Positions 16,858 through 25,793 of a stretch of 64,000 nt of DNA are shown here, piece by piece. The position numbers and the translations under genes are program-made. The notes under the pieces were generated by a model that saw nothing but the letters and a program-made list of their open reading frames with translations, did no database searches and had not been told where the DNA came from. Source of the DNA: Maridesulfovibrio sp050916235 (GTDB lineage Bacteria > Desulfobacterota > Desulfovibrionia > Desulfovibrionales > Desulfovibrionaceae); NCBI RefSeq assembly GCF_050916235.1, contig NZ_CP104854.1, positions 744,001 through 808,000 of the forward strand. Direction: 5' to 3'. Positions within the stretch are counted from its first letter, which is position 1, and each line of letters starts with the position of its first letter.

Positions 16858-17535
16858 TTAATATGCCTCCTGACAGCAGACGAATGCTGCTGCCCTTCTG
16901 CACAGAATTTCTGTTACTTCCTCAATTCGTCCCGGAGTCATTTCATCCCAGCCGACCCTATCGGTAAAAGCCTTAGGGTTCACAAACTTGAGTGCAATTC
17001 CGACCAGAGCGGTGCCAACGGCCATAATCTCGGTAAAGGATGTCTCTGCAGGCATGACAGCCTTCAGCAGCAGATTCATTGCATTTATGGACGGGTCGAA
17101 AAATTCCTCATCCAGCATACGGTACGATTCACTTGGTGCTGCAAGCTCGCGGTTGATAAGCATTACCCCCCACAACGATGCCGGGTTATTGAGCATTCCA
17201 AGCATCAATCCTCTGAAAAACCATGACACAAGCTCCTGACGGCTGCGCTTCCCGGCTTCATACAGCTCCAACTGGGCTTGAACTGCATCCATGCCGGGCA
17301 TAACCTCGTCTCTGAAGGCTATAATTTCACGCAGGATGGCATCATAAAGCCCCTGCTTTCCGCCAAAGTGATAACCGACGGTAGCAAGGTTCACTTCCGC
17401 CTCGGCAGCCAGGTTACGCATGCTCACACCGTTGAACCCGTTCATTGCGAACATCCGCAATCCGACCTCTACCAACTTCTCGCGAGTCTCTTCGCCTCTG
17501 GCTTTATTGGTCCTGCCTTTGGAGTTTGATGTCAT
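16858..17535 (-). CDS. TetR-family repressor with CecR-like C-terminal domain
   Basis: A 225-residue regulator. The N-terminal helix-turn-helix lies around residues 15-60 (EKLVEVGLRMFAMNGFNGVS then MRNLAAEAEVNLATVGYHFG), and an all-helical ligand domain of the CecR (DUF1956) kind follows. It is first in an operon with the RND adaptor and pump, so it most likely controls them and itself. The longest open frame starts at 17640, but ATG 17535 is preferred: AAGAGGT lies nine bases upstream and the extra 35 residues are not TetR-like. Repeats about 100 bases upstream (17638-17666) are a possible operator. Confidence 0.9.
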   Translation of the reverse strand: MTSNSKGRTNKARGEETREKLVEVGLRMFAMNGFNGVSMRNLAAEAEVNLATVGYHFGGKQGLYDAILREIIAFRDEVMPGMDAVQAQLELYEAGKRSRQELVSWFFRGLMLGMLNNPASLWGVMLINRELAAPSESYRMLDEEFFDPSINAMNLLLKAVMPAETSFTEIMAVGTALVGIALKFVNPKAFTDRVGWDEMTPGRIEEVTEILCRRAAAFVCCQEAY

Positions 17536-17637
17536 ATCTGATAAACCTCTTAGCTGGGAGAATATGAAATAAATATAAAATATGCCTGAAACCCTTCTTC
17601 CAGATGCAAGAGAAATAACCACCCATTTCCACAAAGT

Positions 17638-17666
17638 CAAACGTTTGTTTAAAAGCTTTGTTTAAA
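17638..17666. promoter_or_regulatory. Candidate operator of the TetR-family regulator
   Basis: A perfect palindrome CAAACGTTTG (17638-17647) overlaps a direct repeat TTTGTTTAAA (17644-17653 and 17657-17666, 13-base period). It lies upstream of the tetR-adaptor-pump operon, in the divergent region shared with the isochorismatase-family gene. Operator role is inferred from position and symmetry. Confidence 0.4.
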
Positions 17667-17820
17667 TAGTTATCAGCAAATGAAGAGATCCCAGAACACG
17701 AACAACCGACAGGTTCTGGGGCTGTCCTGCAGGTTCGTGGGCTATCCTTCAGGGATGAATTAATGTATGGAACAAACGAACGTTAACGATCAGAAATAGA
17801 CCATGAGAACGGGGCTGAAT

Positions 17821-18360
17821 ATGAGAGCACTGTTGGTTATTGATATGCAGCGGGCGCTGTTTGAAAACTCACGCAGATATGATGCGCAGGGTGTAGTCAG
17901 AAGAATAAACCGCCTTATCGGAACGGCACGGGACACCGGAGTGCCCATCATATTCGTAAGGCATTGCGGTTGCGACGGCGACAGTCTTGAACCGCACACC
18001 CCCGGCTGGCAGATACTGCCGGAACTGGATTACCGGGAAACTGATCTGACCGTGGAAAAAAACTGCTGCGACTCTTTCGTAAATACCGATCTGCTTGAGA
18101 AACTGACCAAAATCCACGCCGAGGAGCTCATCATCACCGGATGCTGTACGGATTTCTGTGTGGACACCACAGTGCGTCAGGCTGCAAGCAAGGGGTATAC
18201 AGTTCTCGTTGCCTCCGATGCGCACACCACGGCCGACAAGCCCTACCTTGAGGCAAAAATCATCATAGAGCACCATAACTACGTATGGTCTGAATTCTAC
18301 AGTCCGTCACCGGTTAAGGTTCTGACCACGGACGAGATTGTCGGGCTAATACAGCCATAG
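17821..18360 (+). CDS. Isochorismatase-family cysteine hydrolase
   Basis: A 179-residue alpha/beta hydrolase of the nicotinamidase/isochorismatase superfamily. The catalytic triad is visible: Asp8 in LLVIDMQ, Lys80 in VEKNCCDSF and Cys113 in CCTDFCVDTT. A frame opens six codons earlier at 17803, but ATG 17821 places the usual ALLVIDMQ strand at the N terminus. Substrate is unclear. Nicotinamide, isochorismate, ureidoacrylate and other small amides are all handled by relatives, and the lack of a nicotinamidase metal-site signature argues against nicotinamidase. It is divergent from the tetR operon and convergent with the (p)ppGpp gene across a shared terminator. Confidence 0.85.
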   Translation: MRALLVIDMQRALFENSRRYDAQGVVRRINRLIGTARDTGVPIIFVRHCGCDGDSLEPHTPGWQILPELDYRETDLTVEKNCCDSFVNTDLLEKLTKIHAEELIITGCCTDFCVDTTVRQAASKGYTVLVASDAHTTADKPYLEAKIIIEHHNYVWSEFYSPSPVKVLTTDEIVGLIQP

Positions 18361-18368
18361 TGCAGAAC

Positions 18369-18407
18369 AAAAAAATCCCGCTGTCATCAGTCAGCGGGAT
18401 TTTTTTA
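18369..18407. terminator. Bidirectional terminator between the hydrolase and rsh
   Basis: AATCCCGCTG (18374-18383) pairs with CAGCGGGATT (18392-18401). It is preceded by an A-run and followed by a T-run, so it works for both convergent genes. Confidence 0.88.
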
Positions 18408-18423
18408 TTGGTCTTAGCGGATT

Positions 18424-20589
18424 TTAGCTCAAACGCGTGGCTTCAAGCACACCTTCGATAGTCTTGAGCTTGTTCAGGGAACGGTGCAGATGTCCGAGGT
18501 CGGTGACCTCCACGGTAAACTCGAGGACGGAACTGCCGTCCACATCCGATTTGAAGTTACCGGAATCGATATTCACATCCATATTCGTAAGAATTGTGCA
18601 GATTTCCGCCAGCATACCCTTGCGGTTGCGGCACCGGATCCTGATCTGGGCCGGGTGGGAGGATTCCTCCTGACCGCCGACCCATGAAACGTTAAGCAGT
18701 CTCTCGGCCTCAAGGCTCTTGATATTTGGACAGGTGGCAGAGTGGATTACAACCCCCCTGCCACGGCTGATGTAGCCGATGATCGGCTCACCGGGCAGCG
18801 GAGTACAGCAGCCGGCAAAACGGATCAGAACATTGTCCACACCTTCAATATTGATGGAGTTGGCTGCACCCTTGCTGCCGGCCTCTTCGACTCCATGCTG
18901 TTCTACCTGCTTCGGTTCCTCGGCAAGCCCTTCAGCCTCATTGATGACGGCATAAAGGCGACGCAGCACTTTCTTGGGCGTGATTCTGGAATAACCGATA
19001 TTTGAAAGGAGATCGTCCACACTTCCGCATGAAAACTCATCGGCCAGAATTACAAAATAGCCGTCCTTCATGGCCTTGGCCACGTTGAGGTTCATGCGAC
19101 GCCCTTCTTTCTCCAGCATCTCCTTTGCGAGCATGATGGAGCTGGTGCGTTCCTCAGTACGGATATAGTGTTTGATTCTGGTCCGGGCCTTGGCGGTCTT
19201 TACGAACTTGAGCCAGTCCCTGCTGGGCTTGCGCTTCTTGTCGGTGATGACCTCAATGGTATCGCCGTTCTTGAGCGAGGTGTTCAGCGGAACCAGCCGC
19301 CCGTTGACCTTGGCCCCGGCGCAATGGTTTCCCAATTCGGAATGGATCGAGTATGCGAAATCAACCGGAGTGGACCCGTCAGGCAACTCCTTGATCTCAC
19401 CGGCCGGGGTGAACACGTAGACCTCTTCATTGAAAAGATCGAAACGCAGCGAAGCCATGAACTCGCGAGGGTCTTCAAGCTCCCTCTGCCAGTCCATGAT
19501 CTGACGCAACCATGAAAAACGTTCAGCATCGCGATTCTGCTTGGCCGTACTTGTTCCGGTCTCCTTGTACTGCCAGTGGGCGGCAACACCGTATTCCGCA
19601 ACCTGCTGCATCTCACTGGTACGGATCTGAATCTCAATACGCTCCCCTTCAGGACCGATGACCGTAGTGTGCAGACTCTGGTACATGTTGGCCTTGGGGA
19701 TGGAAATATAATCCTTGAACCGACCGGAAACAGGCTTCCACATGGAGTGGACAAGCCCGAGCACGGAATAGCAGTCCTTGACAGTATCAGTGATGACCCT
19801 GAAGGCGATTATGTCATGGACTTCCTCAAAATCCAGTCCCTGACGAGTCATCTTCTTGTGGATGCTGTACTTGTGCTTGGTCCTTCCGTAGACTGTCCCC
19901 TTGATCTCGTTGTCCTTAAGGATGTCGGTCAGCAGCCCCACGACCTTATCGACGTACTCCTTGCCGATGGTGGTGTGCCTTGCCAATCCGTCCGTAATAT
20001 CCTGATAGACATCTGGCTTCAGGTAAGAAAGGCACAGATCCTCCAGATCCCTTTTGACCATGTACAGCCCGAGCCTGTTAGCAAGCGGGGAGTAGATATC
20101 CATGGTTTCCTGAGCAATAAGGATCTGCTTATAGCTCTTCTGGAAATCAAGGGTGCGCATGTTGTGGAGACGGTCGGCCAGCTTGACCATGAGCACGCGG
20201 ATATCCTCGGCCATGGCGAGAATCATCTTGCGGATGTTCTCGGCCTTGGCAATGGCCTTTGACTCAAAATCCATCATGCTGATCTTGGTCACACCGTCGA
20301 CGATGTCAGCAACTTCCTCTCCGAAAAGGTCGGCAATTTCGTCGATGGTGGTATCGGTATCCTCTACAGTATCGTGCAGAAGACCGGCAGCAATTGTCGG
20401 TTCGTCAAGTCGCATATCCGCCAGAATTTTAGCAACATGCAGGGGATGGGCGAGATACGGTTCACCGGACAGGCGCACCTGTCCTTCATGGGCACGGGCG
20501 GAGAAAACGTAAGCCCGCTGGATCAGGGCCAGATCGGGGTCGTCAATATAGCTGCTGACAATGTCAGTGATTTCGTTGATGCGTATCAT
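18424..20589 (-). CDS. rsh: Bifunctional (p)ppGpp synthetase/hydrolase (RelA/SpoT homologue)
   Basis: A 721-residue stringent-response enzyme with the full Rel layout. The HD hydrolase domain keeps its key residues (HDTVED, His72 to Asp77). The synthetase domain carries the basic RFKD motif (291-294) typical of bifunctional enzymes rather than the acidic motif of synthetase-only RelA. TGS, helical and C-terminal ACT domains follow. The start ATG 20589 lies five bases after the stop of the upstream binding-protein gene and has almost no ribosome site, pointing to translational coupling; the longer frame to 20643 lies inside that gene. It makes and breaks the alarmone that adapts growth to starvation. 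Confidence 0.94.
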   Translation of the reverse strand: MIRINEITDIVSSYIDDPDLALIQRAYVFSARAHEGQVRLSGEPYLAHPLHVAKILADMRLDEPTIAAGLLHDTVEDTDTTIDEIADLFGEEVADIVDGVTKISMMDFESKAIAKAENIRKMILAMAEDIRVLMVKLADRLHNMRTLDFQKSYKQILIAQETMDIYSPLANRLGLYMVKRDLEDLCLSYLKPDVYQDITDGLARHTTIGKEYVDKVVGLLTDILKDNEIKGTVYGRTKHKYSIHKKMTRQGLDFEEVHDIIAFRVITDTVKDCYSVLGLVHSMWKPVSGRFKDYISIPKANMYQSLHTTVIGPEGERIEIQIRTSEMQQVAEYGVAAHWQYKETGTSTAKQNRDAERFSWLRQIMDWQRELEDPREFMASLRFDLFNEEVYVFTPAGEIKELPDGSTPVDFAYSIHSELGNHCAGAKVNGRLVPLNTSLKNGDTIEVITDKKRKPSRDWLKFVKTAKARTRIKHYIRTEERTSSIMLAKEMLEKEGRRMNLNVAKAMKDGYFVILADEFSCGSVDDLLSNIGYSRITPKKVLRRLYAVINEAEGLAEEPKQVEQHGVEEAGSKGAANSINIEGVDNVLIRFAGCCTPLPGEPIIGYISRGRGVVIHSATCPNIKSLEAERLLNVSWVGGQEESSHPAQIRIRCRNRKGMLAEICTILTNMDVNIDSGNFKSDVDGSSVLEFTVEVTDLGHLHRSLNKLKTIEGVLEATRLS

Positions 20590-20594
20590 AAATG

Positions 20595-22256
20595 TTATTG
20601 CTGCAAACTCGGTTTCTTCTGTAATGCGGAGGGAATCCACCACTCATTGGCGTTATAATCCAGACCGGCAGGGGCTACTTCAAGTCCCTTGATCCGTTTC
20701 TGGTACACAGGCAGAGCCATGGGAACATAAAGGAAACAGTACGGCTGTTCTTCGTGCATAATCTCCTGAATCCGGTCATAAATAACCTTCCGCTCAGCCT
20801 GATCCAGAGTGGAACGCCCCTTTTCAAGCAGCTCATCGAGCTCACTGTTCTTGTATTTGATGAAGTTCAATCCGCCGGGAACAGCCTTGGAAGAATGCCA
20901 TACGGAATAAATATCAGGATCCTGAAGGATATTCCAACCAAGAACAGTGGCATCGAAACGGCCTTTCAGAATAAAGTCATTCAGAAAAGCAGCCCACTCC
21001 AGAGTTCTGATCTTAACATCGATGCCGACTCCTTTCAGACGGTTCTGAATAATTGTTGCCGACTTAATACGCAAGGTATTTCCTTGGTTGGTGATGATGG
21101 TAAATGAAAAAGGCTTTCCGTCACGGTCAATAATGCCGTCACCGTCAGTATCGACCCAGCCGGCTTCCTTGAGCAGGGCCCTGGCCTTTTCCGGCTGATA
21201 GCCATAAGGCTTCAGCTTGTCGTTATAAACCCATGTTCCGGGTTTATAGGGTCCCATAGCCGGATAACCGAGTCCCAGAAGCACACCCTTGACGATTTCT
21301 TCCTTGTCGATGGCGTAGTTGATTGCCTTCCGTACCCGGACATCCTTGAAGAAAGGACTTTCCATGTTGAACCCGAGGTAGGCATAGGAAAATGACAGGT
21401 ACTTGAACTTCTGGAAATTCCGGTCCCAGTCGCCGCCGCTTGTCTGGAACAGGTACTGCTGCGGGGTAAGTCCCATAGTGTCGACAGCACCGCTCTTGAG
21501 TTCCAGAAACTGGGTGGAAAGGTCGGGGATGATCCTGTAGACGATTTGGTCAATGTAGGGACGACCCTCGAAGTAATCATCATTGGCTTCCAGAACCAGC
21601 CTGCGCCCGGGCACCCATTCCTTGAGTTTGTAGGGACCGGCCCCGACAGGTTCACGGCGGTATCTGGTTTCATTAAGGTTCTCGCTTTCAAGTATATGCT
21701 TGGGCAGAATGTCTGACGCCCAGGTGATCAGGGAACGGGCAAAGACCTTGTCGTAACGGACTTCAAAAGAGTATTTCCCGGTCAGCCTGAATTCCTTGAT
21801 GTTCTGAAAATCCCCTGCATAAGCCGTGGGGGTATTCGGATCAATCATCATCTTATAGGTAAATTCAACATCTTCGGCAGTAAGGGGTTTTCCATCAAAC
21901 CAGCGAATATCCTCACGCAGTTTGAAACGCAGCAGCTTGCCTCCTTCCAGTATTTCAAAAGACTCGGCAGCTTCCGGCACCAACTCAATATCCTTGTTGT
22001 ACTTGAGCAGAGCAACAAAAATCTTGCTGGCGACTGTGCTGCTTGCAGAATCTGAAGACAGAGCGGAAATAAGGCACATCGGCTCTGCAAGGGTGGGTTC
22101 GGTATAGCGCCCGCCGTACACAGGCTTGGAATCCTCAACCACTGCAGCAACCGGCTTCCCGGCCCCGCTCTTCTCTTCAGTGCCCTGCTGCTGACCGCAA
22201 CCGTAAACCGGGGCAAGACACATGAAAATCAGGAAAAAGAGTGATGATCTGCGCAT
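20595..22256 (-). CDS. Dipeptide/oligopeptide-type ABC substrate-binding lipoprotein
   Basis: A 553-residue periplasmic binding protein of the SBP_bac_5 family. It has a lipoprotein signal (VYGC, Cys20) and the family landmarks FKLREDIRWFDGKPLTAEDV and DVRVRKAINYAIDKEEIVKG. ATG 22256 is chosen because AAGGAA lies five bases upstream and the signal peptide starts there; the frame itself opens at 22373. No permease or ATPase genes are adjacent, so transport partners must be elsewhere. The gene ends five bases before the (p)ppGpp synthetase start and probably shares its mRNA. Ligand not predictable: peptides, nickel complexes or other small molecules are all possible in this family. Confidence 0.9.
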   Translation of the reverse strand: MRRSSLFFLIFMCLAPVYGCGQQQGTEEKSGAGKPVAAVVEDSKPVYGGRYTEPTLAEPMCLISALSSDSASSTVASKIFVALLKYNKDIELVPEAAESFEILEGGKLLRFKLREDIRWFDGKPLTAEDVEFTYKMMIDPNTPTAYAGDFQNIKEFRLTGKYSFEVRYDKVFARSLITWASDILPKHILESENLNETRYRREPVGAGPYKLKEWVPGRRLVLEANDDYFEGRPYIDQIVYRIIPDLSTQFLELKSGAVDTMGLTPQQYLFQTSGGDWDRNFQKFKYLSFSYAYLGFNMESPFFKDVRVRKAINYAIDKEEIVKGVLLGLGYPAMGPYKPGTWVYNDKLKPYGYQPEKARALLKEAGWVDTDGDGIIDRDGKPFSFTIITNQGNTLRIKSATIIQNRLKGVGIDVKIRTLEWAAFLNDFILKGRFDATVLGWNILQDPDIYSVWHSSKAVPGGLNFIKYKNSELDELLEKGRSTLDQAERKVIYDRIQEIMHEEQPYCFLYVPMALPVYQKRIKGLEVAPAGLDYNANEWWIPSALQKKPSLQQ

Positions 22257-22449
22257 GTTTTCCTTTTTTTTTGCATAAAAAACTTCCATAAAGCCAACTA
22301 CATTGCTAATATTGGCACTATGGACTATTGTTGAAGAAAAGCCAAGTAATGTGCCGAGACTGATTGACCACAAAGCCGATTTACTTTACGGAAACCACGT
22401 AACTGGCAAAACTAAGAATAATTACCATTATAACAAAAACAGATTTATA

Positions 22450-22455
22450 TATAAT
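22450..22455 (+). promoter_or_regulatory. Candidate -10 element of the SNF2 helicase gene
   Basis: A perfect TATAAT lies 39 bases before the helicase start codon in AT-rich DNA. The best -35 match (TTATAA, 16 bases upstream) is poor. Confidence 0.35.
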
Positions 22456-22493
22456 CGCATACTGAAGTTTATAGTTCGGGGGAACGTGTAAGT

Positions 22494-25400
22494 ATGTCTC
22501 AAAACGAAGAAGCCGTAGTTAAGTCAATTCTCAAGTCATTTGTATCCGGAACCGTACCAGAATATATTCTGGACGGGTCCCATTCCATTGTGGCCTCCGA
22601 CGGGGTCCAGCGGCTTGAATTGAAAAAACGTGAAAGATACTGGGACGTGGACGCTGCCATACAGGGGGACGACTTCCAGATATATACCTCGGAGCTGGGC
22701 CTCAACCTGGCCGAGGAAAGTATCAATTTTTACTGCAACTGCCCTGAGTCATTTTCCGGCGTTTGCAAACACGTCGGTGCTGCCGCACTGAAGCTGCTTC
22801 AGTCGCTGGATAAGGACGAAGACCAGCCTGAAGTGCAGAAACAGGTGGACTGGAGACAGAATTTCCGCTCATTTTTTGCCACAGCACTGGAGCCGGAAGC
22901 AGGCAAGCATTACATCATCTACCGCATGTTCCCGGAACCGGAACGGTTGCAGGTGGCCTTTTTCCGTGCCCGGCAGAACAAGTCCGGGCTCTCTCAGGTC
23001 CAGAACGAAATTGAGCTGCAGGATATCATAGACAAGCACGACTGGTGTGAAACATCGCCGGGGCTTCCCCATGTGGCTGAACAGATCGGCCATTATCTGG
23101 ACTATCGCGGCCATCGCGTGGAAATCCCCTCAGGACTTCACGCATGGTTCTTCACGGCCATCAAGGACGAATACTACATGTTCCTGCGGGAAACGGACAC
23201 ACCCATCCGTATTGAAAGCAGGACCATGCAGCTCAGACTTTCACCCGAGCTCTCCGAGGACGGCCTGAGATTTGATATTCTCCTGTCCGACGAAGGCAAG
23301 CCTCCGTTCTCCATTATGGACGACGACGAGGTCTTCTTCTACGGCAGACTGCCCCTGTGGGTTTACTGGAAACACGGCTTCTATCCGGTGCAGACCACCC
23401 TCGCTCCCAAGCTCGTTCAGGAAATGCGCATCCAGAATCCGATCATTCCTCCGGCCGACATTCCGGAATTCCTTGATCGCGTCTGGACCCAGATTCCTGT
23501 TTCAGACCTGCATGACCACGAGGAATTTCTCGAAAAGATGCAGCCCTTCTTTGTTCCGGCAACCTTCAATCCGAAGCTCTACCTCAATGAAGAAGGTTCT
23601 CTGCTGACCATAAAGATCGACAATATTTACGAAACTGAGCATGGCGAAGTTCCCATGGGCGACCCCAATCCCGACCTGCAGACCGGCAGCTACAGGGACG
23701 GGGAGAAGTCCTATCTGGTCCGTCGCGCTCAGGACGAAGAAGCCCAGCTGTTCTCGGAACTGCGCGATATGGGCTTCCAGCCCAGAAGCAATTCCGTGTG
23801 GTTCATGGAACAGGAAGCTGCAATCACCTTTCTGCTCGACCACTATCCGCAACTGGTGGAAGCATACAGAATATACGGGGAGAAGAACCTCACCCGCTAC
23901 AAGGTAAGGCTGACCAACCCGCAGATCATCGCCGAGATCGAAACTGACGAAGAGAACAAGTGGTTCAACCTCGACATCACCGTGGAATACGACGACCAGC
24001 GCGTACCCATCGACAAGATCTGGGAAGCATGGAGTCAGGGCAAACGCTATGTGCAGCTCAAGGACGGCTCCTACACCAGCCTCCCCGAATCATGGCTCAA
24101 GAAACTCAGCCACAAGCTCAAGGCCCTTGGTTATGACCCCGAGCAGCCGCCCAGACAGAAGTTCGAGCAGTATGAGACCCCGGTTCTTGACAAGATCATT
24201 GAAGATCTCCCAGACACCAAGACTGACGAACATTTCGTCAAACTCAGGGAAAAGATCCACAACTTTGATGAAATCAAAATGATCGAGCAGCCGAAGGCCC
24301 TTAATGCAACCCTGCGCCCCTATCAGGTACAGGGACTTAGCTACCTGAACTTCCTGCGCGAATACCATTTCGGCGGAATTCTGGCGGATGAGATGGGTCT
24401 TGGTAAAACCATCCAGACCCTGTCGTTCATCCTCTCGCTGCATGAACGCGGCATCACCGGCCCGAACCTGATCATCGTCCCCACTTCGGTTATGCCCAAC
24501 TGGGAACGTGAAGCGCAGAAATTCTGCCCGCATCTGCCGATTCTGACCATTTACGGTTCCAGACGCGAGGACCTTTTCAAGCAGATTCCGGAGTCCACCA
24601 TCGTAATCACGACCTATGCGCTGCTGCGCCGTGATCTGGAGGAACTCCTCAAACACGAATATACATCGGTTATCCTTGACGAAGCACAGAACATCAAGAA
24701 CCCGAACACCATCACCGCCAAGTCGGTCCGCAAGCTCAAGAGTGATATGAGATTGTGCCTCTCCGGTACGCCCATTGAGAACAACCTCTTCGAGTTGTGG
24801 TCTCTGTTCGAATTCCTCATGCCCGGATTCCTGAGCTCTCAGCACGCCTTCCAGCGCGGCATAGTCAAGCCCATCAAGGACGGAGACGAGGAAACCCTCA
24901 ACTACCTGCGCACAAGGGTGAAACCGTTCATCCTGCGCCGCACGAAGTCCGAGGTTGCCAAGGACCTGCCGCCCAAGATCGAAACCGTACATTACTGTGA
25001 TCTCATCGAAGAGCAGCGCGAGCTTTACAACGCGCTTGCCAAGAGGCTCAAGGATCAGGTGCTCAAGGATGTCGATGAAAAAGGCATGGCCAAGAGCCAG
25101 ATGTCCATTCTCGACGCTCTGCTCAAACTCAGACAGATCTGCTGCCATCCAAGGCTGCTCAAACTGGATATGCCCGGCCTGTCCACCAACCTGCCTTCCG
25201 GCAAGTTTGATGCCTTCAAAGACCTTGTCTTTGACATCGTCGAAGGCGGACACAAGGTACTGGTCTTCTCCCAGTTCGTGCAGATGCTGCATGTGATCCG
25301 CTCCTGGCTGACCATCAAGGATATCCCGTTCGCCTATCTCGACGGCTCCAGCAAGGACCGCTTCGATCAGGTCGACCGCTTCAACGACAGCCCGGACATC

Positions 25401-25703
25401 CCGATCTTCCTTATTTCGCTGAAGGCAGGCGGAACCGGACTCAACCTGACGTCCGCCGACTACGTCATCCACTACGACCCGTGGTGGAACCCTGCGGTAG
25501 AAAGTCAGGCAACAGACCGAACACACCGTATCGGCCAGAAGCGGCAGGTTTTTGCATACAAAATGATCTGCCAGAACACTGTTGAGGAAAAAATCCTCAA
25601 GCTGCAGGAAATGAAGAAGAACGTCGCAGATGCCATAATTCCCGGGCAGTCCGCTCTCAAGTCGCTCACCAGAGACGACCTTGAAATGCTGTTCGAGATT
25701 TAA
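22494..25703 (+). CDS. SNF2-family DNA helicase/ATPase with SWIM zinc finger
   Basis: A 1069-residue protein. A SWIM zinc-binding motif sits near the N terminus (Cys81-x-Cys83 ... Cys91-x-His93). After a long middle region comes the SNF2 ATPase, with Walker A ADEMGLGKT, the Walker B box as LDEAQ, and a C-terminal helicase lobe with DRTHRIGQ. Family members translocate on double-stranded DNA and remodel protein-DNA contacts; bacterial relatives (HepA/RapA-like, YwqA-like) are linked to transcription recycling or repair. It starts at ATG with a G-rich ribosome site and is followed by a clear terminator, so it is probably monocistronic. No methylase or phage-defence (DISARM-like) partner is next to it. 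Confidence 0.92.
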   Translation: MSQNEEAVVKSILKSFVSGTVPEYILDGSHSIVASDGVQRLELKKRERYWDVDAAIQGDDFQIYTSELGLNLAEESINFYCNCPESFSGVCKHVGAAALKLLQSLDKDEDQPEVQKQVDWRQNFRSFFATALEPEAGKHYIIYRMFPEPERLQVAFFRARQNKSGLSQVQNEIELQDIIDKHDWCETSPGLPHVAEQIGHYLDYRGHRVEIPSGLHAWFFTAIKDEYYMFLRETDTPIRIESRTMQLRLSPELSEDGLRFDILLSDEGKPPFSIMDDDEVFFYGRLPLWVYWKHGFYPVQTTLAPKLVQEMRIQNPIIPPADIPEFLDRVWTQIPVSDLHDHEEFLEKMQPFFVPATFNPKLYLNEEGSLLTIKIDNIYETEHGEVPMGDPNPDLQTGSYRDGEKSYLVRRAQDEEAQLFSELRDMGFQPRSNSVWFMEQEAAITFLLDHYPQLVEAYRIYGEKNLTRYKVRLTNPQIIAEIETDEENKWFNLDITVEYDDQRVPIDKIWEAWSQGKRYVQLKDGSYTSLPESWLKKLSHKLKALGYDPEQPPRQKFEQYETPVLDKIIEDLPDTKTDEHFVKLREKIHNFDEIKMIEQPKALNATLRPYQVQGLSYLNFLREYHFGGILADEMGLGKTIQTLSFILSLHERGITGPNLIIVPTSVMPNWEREAQKFCPHLPILTIYGSRREDLFKQIPESTIVITTYALLRRDLEELLKHEYTSVILDEAQNIKNPNTITAKSVRKLKSDMRLCLSGTPIENNLFELWSLFEFLMPGFLSSQHAFQRGIVKPIKDGDEETLNYLRTRVKPFILRRTKSEVAKDLPPKIETVHYCDLIEEQRELYNALAKRLKDQVLKDVDEKGMAKSQMSILDALLKLRQICCHPRLLKLDMPGLSTNLPSGKFDAFKDLVFDIVEGGHKVLVFSQFVQMLHVIRSWLTIKDIPFAYLDGSSKDRFDQVDRFNDSPDIPIFLISLKAGGTGLNLTSADYVIHYDPWWNPAVESQATDRTHRIGQKRQVFAYKMICQNTVEEKILKLQEMKKNVADAIIPGQSALKSLTRDDLEMLFEI

Positions 25704-25741
25704 CCTGCGTGTAACAAGACTGCCACCGACGCAGTTTACAT

Positions 25742-25780
25742 TGCCCGGAGCCCGAAAATGGGTTCCGGGCATTTTTTTTA
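25742..25780 (+). terminator. Terminator of the SNF2 helicase gene
   Basis: TGCCCGGAGCCC pairs with GGGTTCCGGGCA (one G-U pair) and is followed by a run of eight T. It ends just before the ribosome site of the next gene. Confidence 0.88.
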
Positions 25781-25793
25781 TGGAGGATAAAAG

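Noticed and set aside
20590..20643. Longer start of the (p)ppGpp synthetase frame
   Set aside because: This part lies inside the coding region of the upstream binding protein; ATG 20589 follows its stop codon by five bases.
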